A DNA stretch of 64,000 bases from Wenxinia saemankumensis. Lineage in GTDB: Bacteria; Pseudomonadota; Alphaproteobacteria; Rhodobacterales; Rhodobacteraceae. The first letter of the stretch is position 1; each line of letters begins with the position of its first letter. This document shows, in pieces, positions 17,462 to 25,660 of the stretch. A model generated the notes under the pieces. That model saw nothing but the letters and a program-made list of their open reading frames with translations. It did no database searches and was not told the origin of the DNA. The stretch is from NCBI RefSeq assembly GCF_900141735.1, contig NZ_FQYO01000001.1:1-64000 (forward strand), written 5' to 3'. A program made the translations under genes and the position numbers.

Positions 17462-20400
17462 GGGCGCGGCTGGCACTCTGCGCCCTGCTCGCCTTTTCCC
17501 CGGGACCGGGACATCCGCAGACGCCGGAGCTGCTCGATCAGGCGCTGGAACGGCTTGCCGCCGAGGCCACGTATGCCACCGCCCCCTGTCTCGACGGGGC
17601 GTCGGCCTGCGCCGACGACGGGCCAGAGGCGCTCGCCGCGGCACTCTGCGCGGCCATTCTGCCCGGGGTCGCCCAGGCGACCTGCCGCGACCTCGATATG
17701 CCCGATGACACTGACCCCGACCGCCTGTTCGCCGCGGTGCAGGACGGGCTCGCCGCAGCACGGGCGGGCACCGTTCCAGGGCCTGACGCGCTTGCTCTAG
17801 GCACCGCGCTCCTGCGTCGCGCCCTGGGCGAGGCTGTCGAGCTGCCAGCGCTCGCCGCACTGCCGCCGGTCGCACCAGCCGCCGAGCCAGGCGCCTCTCT
17901 GCCCTCCGACCTGCCGGATCCGCTGCCGACCGAGCGGGAGGCCCTCGAGGAGCTCGCCTTCGAGATCATCCTGCGGGCGGCCCAGGAGGGCTGGGACGCG
18001 GCGCGGAGGGAGGCGGCGCTGACGCCGATCCGCGACCTCCTGAACGGCGGGCCGCCGACGGACCCGGCACCGGCCGACCTGATCGCCGCCGCGCTGGCGC
18101 GGGCGCGCGGAGCGGACTCCTGCGACGGTGTCGCCTTCGCCGAGGGGGACGGGCCGCACCTGCCGTTCTCCGAAGTCCATCTCGACCTGCCGCCCGGTTT
18201 CCTCGGCCCCGAAGGGGCGATGTCTGCGGTCTACCTGACCGACGCGCTGGCGCTGCCGATGCTGATCCTGCCGGATGCCGGGGGGCGCGCGACGGTGACC
18301 CTGCCGCTGCATCCCGAAGGCATCGGCGGCGGCCCGGGGCTGCTGTCGTTCGGCTGGGTCGATGCCAAGAGCGGCGCAACCGTGCTCTGCCCGCCACTGC
18401 CGCTCGACATCGCCGCGGCCACCGCCATCCCGGAGGCCTGGCCCCGAGCGCTCGCCGACCTCGCCGACGCGGCCGCCCTGCTGGAGCGGGGGGCGGACTG
18501 GGCCGGGCTGCCGATGGGGGGCCTGCCCCGGACGATGCAGGCCGAACTGGCGGACCTGGCGGAAGGTTACGCAGACTTGCCGGCCGAGGCGCGGGCCGTT
18601 CTCGACCTCTACGCGCCGCGGATCGCGCCGGATCGCGAGATGATTGCCGCGATGGAGGCCTGGATCGACACCCATCCCGCGCCGATCCGGCGCGGGGCCT
18701 TGGACACCGTTCCCGGCGGACCCGAGCGGCTCTGGCACGCGGCGGGCGGCGGGGAGGGCGGCGGCCAGTCCCATATCTGTCCGGCCGACATCGGCCAACT
18801 CAGGACCTGGATCCTGCTGGGCTCGATCGGCAATGCCAATGCCGATCCGTTGAACCAGGCCCTGTTCACGGCGGGCAGCGTGCTGGCGGGGACGTCGGTT
18901 CACCTCTTCCTCGCCGCAGCGGGGCAGGAGAAGGGCGGCGAATATGCCGAGCGCGGCGTGGGCGTCGCTGCCGGCAGCTACAACCTCTTCCTCAACTTCA
19001 TGCAAGGCGTCGCGCCCTACCGGATCACCGCGATCGAGGGGCATTTCGCGCGGGATCGGGTCACCGAGGACACTTCGGACCCGGCGCTCCGGCTGGTCGA
19101 CGTCGCGCTCCGCACCGACAGCCGGGGCTGGAGCCCGCTGCGCGGCGCTGTCGACCTGGCGATGATCGTCGCCGCGGCGTCGGGGCGCGGGACCACGCCG
19201 GGCGGGGCGCTGGGAAAGCAGGTGGAGCAGATGGGCTTCACCGGCGCGACCGGCATGGCGGCCCGCGAAGGGCTGACGCTCGGCCGCGTGCTGGTCGAGG
19301 AGGGCGCCAAGGCGATCTCGGCCACGCTGGGCAACGTGATCGACGCGGCGATCCTGGATGCCCTCTGGCGCGAGGCGATCGGCGAGATCGAGAAGCAGTC
19401 CGACGGCCTCGTCCAGCCAAGGTGCCGGATTCCCGACCCGCTGCTGACGACGATCGACGCCTACCTGATCGACCGGGACTGGCGCGCGGCGCGCCCGGCC
19501 TTCGGTCACGGGGTCTTCCTCGCGATCGACCAGGGGTTCGTGGGCGTGGAGATGTCGGTGAAGCCGGACATCGGACTGCCCCGCGACCGCGTCGCAGATC
19601 CGGTCGAGGCCTGGACCGTGATCCAGCCCGCCGCTCTGTCCACCGGTGACAGCGACCTCGTGGTCGAGCCGGGAGAGCAGGCCCGCGTCGAGGTTACCGG
19701 TGCAGGACTCGAGAACCGGCCCTTCGTCGATTGGGAGGTGGTGGGCGAGGCCGCGATCGCATGGGACGACGACCGGCAGGCCCGGCCGGAGGCCTCGGCG
19801 GTCCGGGTCCAGACGCCCAGCGACCCCGAGGGCTTTCCCATCGCGGTGACCGCCACGCTGACCTCGCTCACGCTCGAACGCTCGCGCGAGGATCCGCCGA
19901 CGCTCACGCAGATCGTCACCACGGGCGAGGCCGACGCCACGGTGCGTCCTGCCTGCGGCTGGGTCGGCGCACGGGTCGAGATCGGGCTGAACGATCGCCG
20001 CACCGGGCGCGCGCTGGATCCCCACGACTTCGCCTGGATGCCGGGCCCGGGACTGACGGCCCTCGCCCCCGGCGTGTTCGGCATCACCGAGGCCGGGCCA
20101 CCTTCGCTCGTGCGGTTCCAGCGGCCGGGCGATTCCTCGACCGTCAGCGGCGCCGTCGTGCGGCGCGACTGCGCCTGCGGACCCGATGCGTTCCCCGGCC
20201 TCGTGACCGAGTTGCAGCCGTTCTCGCGCGCGATGCTGGCCCTCACCGGCCAGCAATCCTTCGCCGTCGTCGGCACCGGCACGGTGGAGATCACCGGCGA
20301 CATCACCCGGTTCGAGAGCTATCCGGAGATGCGGCTGACCGTTCTGACCGAGCAGGACGCGAACGACCTCTCCTGCCGCTACACCTCGGTCCTGACGAAC

Positions 20401-20781
20401 TCCGAGATGGGGACCGTCGAGGCGCTGAGACAACAGCGTGCGGACCTGTTCCTCGACGACAGCGGGTCGAACCTGTTCGACGGCACCGGCGGCTTCGACT
20501 TCGCGGGGCCGGGACTGGTGGCCCCCGGCGGCGGCGGCGCCTTCGGCGCGCCCATCCCCTATCGCGGTTCCGAACTCCAGGGCGGCTTCCGGCCGCAGCT
20601 CCCCCCCGTCGTGGCCGTCGAGGCCTTCGCGCCCGACGCCCTCGAGATCGTCGCGCAGACCCGAGGATGCGACGAAACCGATGTCGATCGCGGCTTTCCG
20701 GCGCGCCGCACCAACTTCTACGACACGATCCGGACCTGTGCGACGCACGAGGCCCGGTTCGTCGCCACGCAGAGACCGTGA
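17458..20781 (+). CDS. Large secreted protein of unknown function
   Basis: 1107 residues beginning MRARLALCALLAFSPGPGHPQ, a probable signal peptide. I recognise no family. The N-terminal ~200 residues are Ala/Leu-rich and helical, with a few Cys; residues about 200-330 include a beta-rich stretch; residues about 450-640 form a helical, glycine-rich, moderately hydrophobic block (TAGSVLAGTSVHLFLAAAG, AVDLAMIVAAASG); the C-terminal part is beta-rich with paired Cys (RRDCACG) and a Gly-rich linker (VAPGGGGAFGAP). Translationally coupled to the VWA gene and followed 11 nt later by another secreted protein. Could be a structural or scaffold partner of the VWA protein. Confidence 0.6.
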   Translation: MRARLALCALLAFSPGPGHPQTPELLDQALERLAAEATYATAPCLDGASACADDGPEALAAALCAAILPGVAQATCRDLDMPDDTDPDRLFAAVQDGLAAARAGTVPGPDALALGTALLRRALGEAVELPALAALPPVAPAAEPGASLPSDLPDPLPTEREALEELAFEIILRAAQEGWDAARREAALTPIRDLLNGGPPTDPAPADLIAAALARARGADSCDGVAFAEGDGPHLPFSEVHLDLPPGFLGPEGAMSAVYLTDALALPMLILPDAGGRATVTLPLHPEGIGGGPGLLSFGWVDAKSGATVLCPPLPLDIAAATAIPEAWPRALADLADAAALLERGADWAGLPMGGLPRTMQAELADLAEGYADLPAEARAVLDLYAPRIAPDREMIAAMEAWIDTHPAPIRRGALDTVPGGPERLWHAAGGGEGGGQSHICPADIGQLRTWILLGSIGNANADPLNQALFTAGSVLAGTSVHLFLAAAGQEKGGEYAERGVGVAAGSYNLFLNFMQGVAPYRITAIEGHFARDRVTEDTSDPALRLVDVALRTDSRGWSPLRGAVDLAMIVAAASGRGTTPGGALGKQVEQMGFTGATGMAAREGLTLGRVLVEEGAKAISATLGNVIDAAILDALWREAIGEIEKQSDGLVQPRCRIPDPLLTTIDAYLIDRDWRAARPAFGHGVFLAIDQGFVGVEMSVKPDIGLPRDRVADPVEAWTVIQPAALSTGDSDLVVEPGEQARVEVTGAGLENRPFVDWEVVGEAAIAWDDDRQARPEASAVRVQTPSDPEGFPIAVTATLTSLTLERSREDPPTLTQIVTTGEADATVRPACGWVGARVEIGLNDRRTGRALDPHDFAWMPGPGLTALAPGVFGITEAGPPSLVRFQRPGDSSTVSGAVVRRDCACGPDAFPGLVTELQPFSRAMLALTGQQSFAVVGTGTVEITGDITRFESYPEMRLTVLTEQDANDLSCRYTSVLTNSEMGTVEALRQQRADLFLDDSGSNLFDGTGGFDFAGPGLVAPGGGGAFGAPIPYRGSELQGGFRPQLPPVVAVEAFAPDALEIVAQTRGCDETDVDRGFPARRTNFYDTIRTCATHEARFVATQRP

Positions 20782-20792
20782 GGAGACCGAGG

Positions 20793-21722
20793 ATGAGCGT
20801 GAAGACCCGTCTTGGCGCGCTGGCCGCCATGGTCGTCCTGTCCGGACCCGCCGGGGCCCAGGACGGCCCCTATGCTGCGGCCGCGGGGCTCTATCATGCC
20901 GCGCCCAATCCGCCGGAATTCTGCGCGATCCTCCCCTGGCTCCTGACCGGGGACGGACAGCTTCTGGAACGGAGCTTCGACGGCACCGGCTACGTCGCCC
21001 GGTCGGGCGCCTTCTGCCGGCCCGAGCCTGGCGGCGACGCGTGCTATGGCGGCGAGATCGTGGAGGGTGCCCTGCACGTTCCGCGGGCGGACGGAGGCGC
21101 GCCGCGACGGACGTTGTTCGTGGATCCGACGGGCGTGCTGATCCTCGACGCGGGATCGACCCGGCCGCAGGCGCTGACCCGCTGCCCCGACGACGTGCCG
21201 CCGCTCATGCCCGGCTTCGGCATCGAGGCGATGGCCGCCGCCCCGCCGCCCGCCGTCGTCGATCCGGACGCGCTGGGTGCGGCCGGGGTCGGCGGCGCCC
21301 GGGGCTGGGAGTCGCTCGGGGAGCCCGGCTTCGCCCTCGCCGGAAGATGGGGCCGCCTGCCGGGAGATGCCGCGACTGCCGCGACCGTCCGGCCCGGCCC
21401 CGGGGCCGACGAGAACGGGTGGGCGCTGGCGGCCGCCTACATCGCCGATGCCTGCGCCACCAGCCGGCTCGAGTTCTCGGACCGTGGTCGGCTGAGCCAG
21501 TTCCGGGGGGCTTCGGAGGCCATCGGAAGCATGAGCCAGTGCGATATGGTCGGGGCCCAGATGAATTGCACCGAGGGCGTGAGGCGCGACAACGAATGGC
21601 TGCCCGACCCGGACGGCGAGACGCGCAGCTACAGCGTGACATTCGAGGCAGAGGATGTCCTGCTTTGCTCCACGAACCTCGCAGCCTGCTACCGGCTGGT
21701 GCGATGCGCCGAGGTCGAGTGA
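20793..21722 (+). CDS. Secreted Cys-rich protein of unknown function
   Basis: 309 residues from ATG 20793 with a good GAGGAGACCGAGG site. Signal peptide MSVKTRLGALAAMVVLSGPAGA then QDGPY. Cysteines occur in pairs along the chain (FCAILPW, FCRPEPGGDACYGG, TRCPDD, YIADACATS, SQCDMVGAQMNCTEG, LLCSTNLAACYRLVRC), suggesting disulfides in an exported protein. No family recognised. Third gene of the VWA operon. Confidence 0.6.
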   Translation: MSVKTRLGALAAMVVLSGPAGAQDGPYAAAAGLYHAAPNPPEFCAILPWLLTGDGQLLERSFDGTGYVARSGAFCRPEPGGDACYGGEIVEGALHVPRADGGAPRRTLFVDPTGVLILDAGSTRPQALTRCPDDVPPLMPGFGIEAMAAAPPPAVVDPDALGAAGVGGARGWESLGEPGFALAGRWGRLPGDAATAATVRPGPGADENGWALAAAYIADACATSRLEFSDRGRLSQFRGASEAIGSMSQCDMVGAQMNCTEGVRRDNEWLPDPDGETRSYSVTFEAEDVLLCSTNLAACYRLVRCAEVE

Positions 21723-22398
21723 ACAGAGCCCGGCCGCGCTTTCGGCAGTGATCTTCGAGCCAGGTCCACGGGCACGGGACGGCTGCGCCGGCGTCCATTC
21801 AGTTCTGAGGCGATAGGCTCGGCATAGGCAGGTTCGAGTGCGCGATAATCAAGTATTCCCATGTCGGCCAGATAGGGATGCAGAGGTATTATAAGACGAT
21901 ACCGCCGTGATCTACTGCTCACCGGTGTGGCCGCTGACAATCATGGCGATAGGCCGCGCGAGCAAGATCCTACGGTCTGTTGGTAAGGTGAGGGCCATCG
22001 AGGCGGGGCTAGGCCGATCGCTCTGACCGTTTCCGGACGCGATCCCGACCGGCGCTCCCGCCATCGTCCTCGGATCATTGGCGGACGATGGCTCGCTCCG
22101 TTGGTGGACCTCTACCTTCAACGCAGCCGCAACCCGCTTCCCTGTCGCCATCTCGCCCGTCTCCTTCTCCAAGACCAAGATGATCTCAATCCGGTGCTTC
22201 CGTCAGAGTCCGGTTCCCCGGGAGCAGTCATCCGCTGCCTGCTGGGCCACAAGAACATTCCCCCGCAGAAGCCGAACCAGAAGACTTCGCGGCTCCGGAA
22301 GCCGATGCCGCAGCCGTCCAGCTTGTGATAATCAGCCTCGGGCAGACCCGGCGCAGTCCGACACGTCGAGATCGCTGCCTCTCGCCGATATGGGCGCG
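21723..22398. other. Unassigned stretch, visibly less GC-rich than its surroundings
   Basis: About 675 bp between the VWA operon and the RuBisCO-like gene without a convincing gene. Two short minus-strand open frames (near 21689-21940 and 21912-22178) show segments such as VLEKETGEMATGKRVAAALK and PYLADMGILDYRALEPAYAE, which could be pieces of a decayed gene I cannot name. The AT content around 21840-21910 is much higher than in neighbouring DNA. No tRNA, repeat array or terminator is evident. Confidence 0.4.
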
Positions 22399-23646
22399 CT
22401 ACCGCGCCCCGAACGTGTCCAGGGATGCCCTCAGCTCCGGCCGATCGCGGGCGTGGTCTTCCAGGGTTTCCCCAGCGACGGCCGCGTCCCAGGTTTGCCG
22501 GATGGCGCGGACACCGGCGGCGGGGCCCATCGGATGCCCGTGAATGCCGCCCCCGGCAAGATACATCAGGTCCGTCGTGCGGCCCGTCCGGTCGTAGGTC
22601 TCCACCGCCTGGCCGCCCCATTGTCCCGAGCAGACGACCGGCAGCGGCCGGTCGGCGGGGTCGAAGATCGGCGTGCGGCAGGCCTCGAAGGACCGGACGA
22701 AGCTCTCGTCCGGCTCCCAGTATTTCGCGCGGATGCCGTTGATCTGGAACTGGTCGACGCCGAGCAGGCGCCAGATCTTCTGGTAGGCGCGGAACTCCAT
22801 GCCGAAGCCGGGATTGCGGGTCATCATGTCCCACCCGTTGCGATGGGCATGCAGGCAGAGCTGCGAGCGCCGCCGCAGGAAGGACATGCCACCGGGCCCG
22901 ATCGAATTGATGTTCACCACCGCCGCGCTGCCCCCGGCCGCGACCACGCGGTCGTGGTTGCGCATCATCTCGTCGGGGTCGGCCGCGCTGATCCCCCAGG
23001 CATACATGACCCGTTTGCCGGTCTTCTGCTCGTGGGCGTCGATCACCGGCATGACCGTGGCGATCCGCTCGGCGAGGGGCGAATAGCCGGGGCTCATCAG
23101 CTTCTCGTCGTCCTTGATGAAGTCGACGCCGGCCTCGCAGAGGATGCGGACCATCTCGGCCGTCTCCTCCGGCAGGAGACCGAGCGAGGGCTTGATGATC
23201 GAGCCGAGAAGGATGCCCTCCGGCGCCCCCATCAGGCGGCGCGAGCCGTCTATGCCGAATTGCGGACCGGGATGGACGGCCCAGGCCGGGGGGAGGTCGA
23301 TGTCCATCACTCGCACGCCGCTCACCCCGCGCACGGCGTAGACGCCGCCGATCGCGATGGTCATCAGGGCCGCGATGTCGGTGCCGATCGCCTCCAGCGG
23401 GTAGGCGATACGCGCATCGGCGCGGTTGTAGGGTCCGGGCCGGTCGTCGGGCAGGGACGGCGTCTCCGACGGCGCCAGAGGTACGACGTCGAGGACACGC
23501 GCCGCGCATCGGCGCCGCACCGCGTCGGTCTCTCCCGGCAGCTCGGTGAAGGTGCCCGTGGACTGGTCCGAGGCGATCTTCTCCGCCATCGCAGCGCAGG
23601 AGCCGGGCGTCTCGATCCGGTAGGTGACGGTGATCCACTCGGCCAT
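22399..23646 (-). CDS. oiaX: RuBisCO-like protein, probable 3-oxo-isoapionate-4-phosphate decarboxylase
   Basis: 415 residues from ATG 23646 (GGAGAGG upstream). Type IV RuBisCO-like protein. Equivalents of RuBisCO active-site residues are retained: IKPSLGL (Lys152) and DFIKDDE (Lys178, Asp180, Glu181, matching the carbamylated Lys and metal ligands), HAHRNGW, and the phosphate-binding LAGGGIHGHPMG. Context decides the function: the neighbours are exactly those of the OiaX branch of D-apiose catabolism, where an RLP converts 3-oxo-isoapionate 4-phosphate to L-erythrulose 1-phosphate and CO2. It is divergent from apnO, sharing a control region. The alternative, a methionine-salvage RLP, lacks support from neighbours. 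Confidence 0.82.
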   Translation of the reverse strand: MAEWITVTYRIETPGSCAAMAEKIASDQSTGTFTELPGETDAVRRRCAARVLDVVPLAPSETPSLPDDRPGPYNRADARIAYPLEAIGTDIAALMTIAIGGVYAVRGVSGVRVMDIDLPPAWAVHPGPQFGIDGSRRLMGAPEGILLGSIIKPSLGLLPEETAEMVRILCEAGVDFIKDDEKLMSPGYSPLAERIATVMPVIDAHEQKTGKRVMYAWGISAADPDEMMRNHDRVVAAGGSAAVVNINSIGPGGMSFLRRRSQLCLHAHRNGWDMMTRNPGFGMEFRAYQKIWRLLGVDQFQINGIRAKYWEPDESFVRSFEACRTPIFDPADRPLPVVCSGQWGGQAVETYDRTGRTTDLMYLAGGGIHGHPMGPAAGVRAIRQTWDAAVAGETLEDHARDRPELRASLDTFGAR

Positions 23647-23725
23647 CCGGGGCCTCTCCAGAAAGATGTGCGGGCTACGTCCCGCGGGACATGAGCGATG
23701 GGTTTGACCAGAGCAGGTCATTGGG

Positions 23726-23737
23726 TCATTATACCAG
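23726..23737 (-). promoter_or_regulatory. Candidate GntR operator between oiaX and apnO
   Basis: TCATTATACCAG here is, on the minus strand, CTGGTATAATGA, matching at 11 of 12 positions the CTGGTATGATGA found upstream of lerI and nearly matching the copy upstream of oiaK. It lies between the divergent genes and 26 bp before the apnO start. Confidence 0.6.
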
Positions 23738-23762
23738 TCGAGAGAGCGAAGGGAAGATTTCG

Positions 23763-24590
23763 ATGACGAGGCTGGCGCTGTTCGGGGCAGGGGGGAAGAT
23801 GGGCGTGCGCCTGTCGAGGAATCTCGTGAAGGCGGAGTTCGAGGTTCTGCCCGTCGAGGTCTCGGAGGCCGGCCGGGCGCGCCTGAAGGAGGCCGTGGAC
23901 TGGGATTGCGTGCCTCAGGACGAGGCCCTCGCCGAGGCCGAGGTCGTCGTGCTGGCCGTGCCGGACACCGCGATCGGCGCCGTCGCGCGCAAGATCGTCG
24001 ATCACCTGCGCCCCGGCACCATGCTCGTCTGCCTCGACGCGGCGGGCCCGCATGCCGGCCACCTGCCGGAGCGCGCGGACATCACCTATTTCGTGACCCA
24101 TCCCTGCCATCCGCCGATCTTCCACGATCTCGCCACCCACGAGGAGCGGATGGACCGGTTCGGGGGGGTCGCCGCGCCGCAGGGCGTGGTCAACGTGCTG
24201 ATGCAGGGCCCCGAGGAGCATTACGCCCTCGGCGACAGGGTCGCGCGCGCCATCTTCGCCCCGGTCAGCCAGACCTACCGCGTCACGCTCGACCAGCTCG
24301 CCATGCTCGAGCCGGGGCTGAGCGAGACGGTCTGCGCCTCGCTCCTCGACGTGATGCGCGAGGCGATGGACGAATGCGTCGCGCGCGGCGTCCCGAAGGA
24401 GGCGGCCCGCGACTTCCTTCTGGGCCACATGAACATCCTCGCCGCCGTCATCTTCGAGGAGCAGCCCGGCGTCTTCTCGGACGCCTGCAACAAGGCGATC
24501 GAGTTCGGCAAGCCGGTGCTGATGAAGGACGACTGGAAGCGGGTCTTCGACCCCGAGGAGATCGCGGCGAGCATCCGCCGGATCACCTGA
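23763..24590 (+). CDS. apnO: Probable D-apionate oxidoisomerase (6-phosphogluconate dehydrogenase-like)
   Basis: 275 residues from ATG 23763 (AGGGAAG upstream). Rossmann motif GAGGKMGVRLSRN (8-20), VLAVPDTAIG (about 61-70), the conserved CHPPIF and a helical C-terminal domain with GLSETVCASLLDVMREAMDE and HMNILAAVIFEEQPGVFSDACNKAI. The family resembles ApnO, which turns D-apionate into 3-oxo-isoapionate with NAD. Heads the apnO-apsD-apnL operon. Function rests on family resemblance plus the complete pathway around it. Confidence 0.78.
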   Translation: MTRLALFGAGGKMGVRLSRNLVKAEFEVLPVEVSEAGRARLKEAVDWDCVPQDEALAEAEVVVLAVPDTAIGAVARKIVDHLRPGTMLVCLDAAGPHAGHLPERADITYFVTHPCHPPIFHDLATHEERMDRFGGVAAPQGVVNVLMQGPEEHYALGDRVARAIFAPVSQTYRVTLDQLAMLEPGLSETVCASLLDVMREAMDECVARGVPKEAARDFLLGHMNILAAVIFEEQPGVFSDACNKAIEFGKPVLMKDDWKRVFDPEEIAASIRRIT

Positions 24591-24635
24591 CACCCAAACG
24601 ACGACCGATCAAAGGGAAGACCGGGGGGGGCCGAA

Positions 24636-25658
24636 ATGCTGAGGGGCGGACTGATCGGCTGCGGCTTCTTCGCGATGAACCAGCTGCATGGCTGGCGCGA
24701 GGCCTCAAGGGCGCGGATCGTCGCGATCTGCGACCGCGACCCGGCCCGGCTGGCCGAGGCGGGTGACACGTTCGGCATTGCCGCGCGCTACGATGATGCG
24801 GCCCGGATGCTGGCGGAGGAGGATCTCGATTTCGTCGACATCGCCACCACCGTCGGCAGCCATCGCGCGCTGGTCGAACTCGCGGCGGACCGGGGGCTTC
24901 ACGTCATCTGCCAGAAACCGCTCGCCTCCTCGATGGACGATGCCCGCGCGATGGTCGCCGCCGTGGCCGCGGCGGGCCGGACCTTCATGGTGCACGAGAA
25001 CTTCCGCTGGCAATCCCCGATCCGCGCCGCGATCGAGGCGGTGCGCGGCGGCGCCATCGGCACGCCCTTCTTCGCCCGCGCCTCGTTCCGGTCGGGCTAC
25101 GACGTGTTCTCCGGCCAGCCCTATCTGGCCACGGACGAGCGCTTCATCGTCCAGGACCTCGGCATCCACGTCCTCGACATCGCGCGGGCGCTGATGGGTG
25201 ACGCGGTGCGCATCACGGCGACGATGCAGCGGGTCAATCCCGCGATCCGGGGCGAGGACGTGGCGACGATGCTGCTCGTCCATGATGGGGGCGCGACGAG
25301 CGTGGTCGACTGCTCCTACGCGACCCGGCGGCAGCCCGAGACCTTTCCCGAGACGCTGCTCGAGGTCGACGGGGAGGCCGGAACGCTCCGGCTCGATGCG
25401 GGCTACCGCCTGACGGTGCAGACGGCGGAGGGGAGCGAGACGCGGGACGTGACGCCGCGCCTCGCCGACTGGGCCGAGCGCCCGTGGTTCAACATCCAGG
25501 AGAGCGTCGCGTCGATCCAGCAGCATTTCGTCGACTGCATCGAGGCCGGGCGCGCGCCCGAGACCTCCGGCGCCGACAACCTCTCGACGCTGGCTCTGGT
25601 CGAGGCCGCCTACCTTTCGGCGGCCGAGGGGCGCAGCGTCGACGTCTCGGAGGTCTGA
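24636..25658 (+). CDS. apsD: Gfo/Idh/MocA dehydrogenase, probable D-apiose dehydrogenase
   Basis: 340 residues. N-terminal Rossmann motif GLIGCGFFAMNQLHGW (5-20), VAICDRDP, and the catalytic Lys in the EKP-type motif (here CQKPLASS, Lys94), followed by an alpha/beta C-terminal domain with DLGIHVLDIARALMGD. Gfo/Idh/MocA enzymes oxidise sugars with NAD(P); ApsD, the known D-apiose dehydrogenase giving apionolactone, belongs here. It ends two bases before the apnL-like start. Substrate is inferred from neighbours. Confidence 0.7.
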   Translation: MLRGGLIGCGFFAMNQLHGWREASRARIVAICDRDPARLAEAGDTFGIAARYDDAARMLAEEDLDFVDIATTVGSHRALVELAADRGLHVICQKPLASSMDDARAMVAAVAAAGRTFMVHENFRWQSPIRAAIEAVRGGAIGTPFFARASFRSGYDVFSGQPYLATDERFIVQDLGIHVLDIARALMGDAVRITATMQRVNPAIRGEDVATMLLVHDGGATSVVDCSYATRRQPETFPETLLEVDGEAGTLRLDAGYRLTVQTAEGSETRDVTPRLADWAERPWFNIQESVASIQQHFVDCIEAGRAPETSGADNLSTLALVEAAYLSAAEGRSVDVSEV

Positions 25659-25660
25659 GC

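Noticed and set aside
17797-20748. A 983-codon minus-strand open frame opposite the large secreted protein
   Set aside because: Arg/Gly/Asp/Glu-rich composition expected of an antisense frame, no motifs, no start signal; the plus-strand gene is coupled to its neighbours and has a signal peptide.
21820-21850. GGTTCGAGT segment as a tRNA T-loop
   Set aside because: No matching acceptor, anticodon or D stems can be drawn around it.
22399-23646. The RuBisCO-like gene as a genuine CO2-fixing RuBisCO or a methionine-salvage enolase
   Set aside because: No phosphoribulokinase, CbbR or methionine-salvage genes are near; sequence style and neighbours match the OiaX branch of apiose catabolism.
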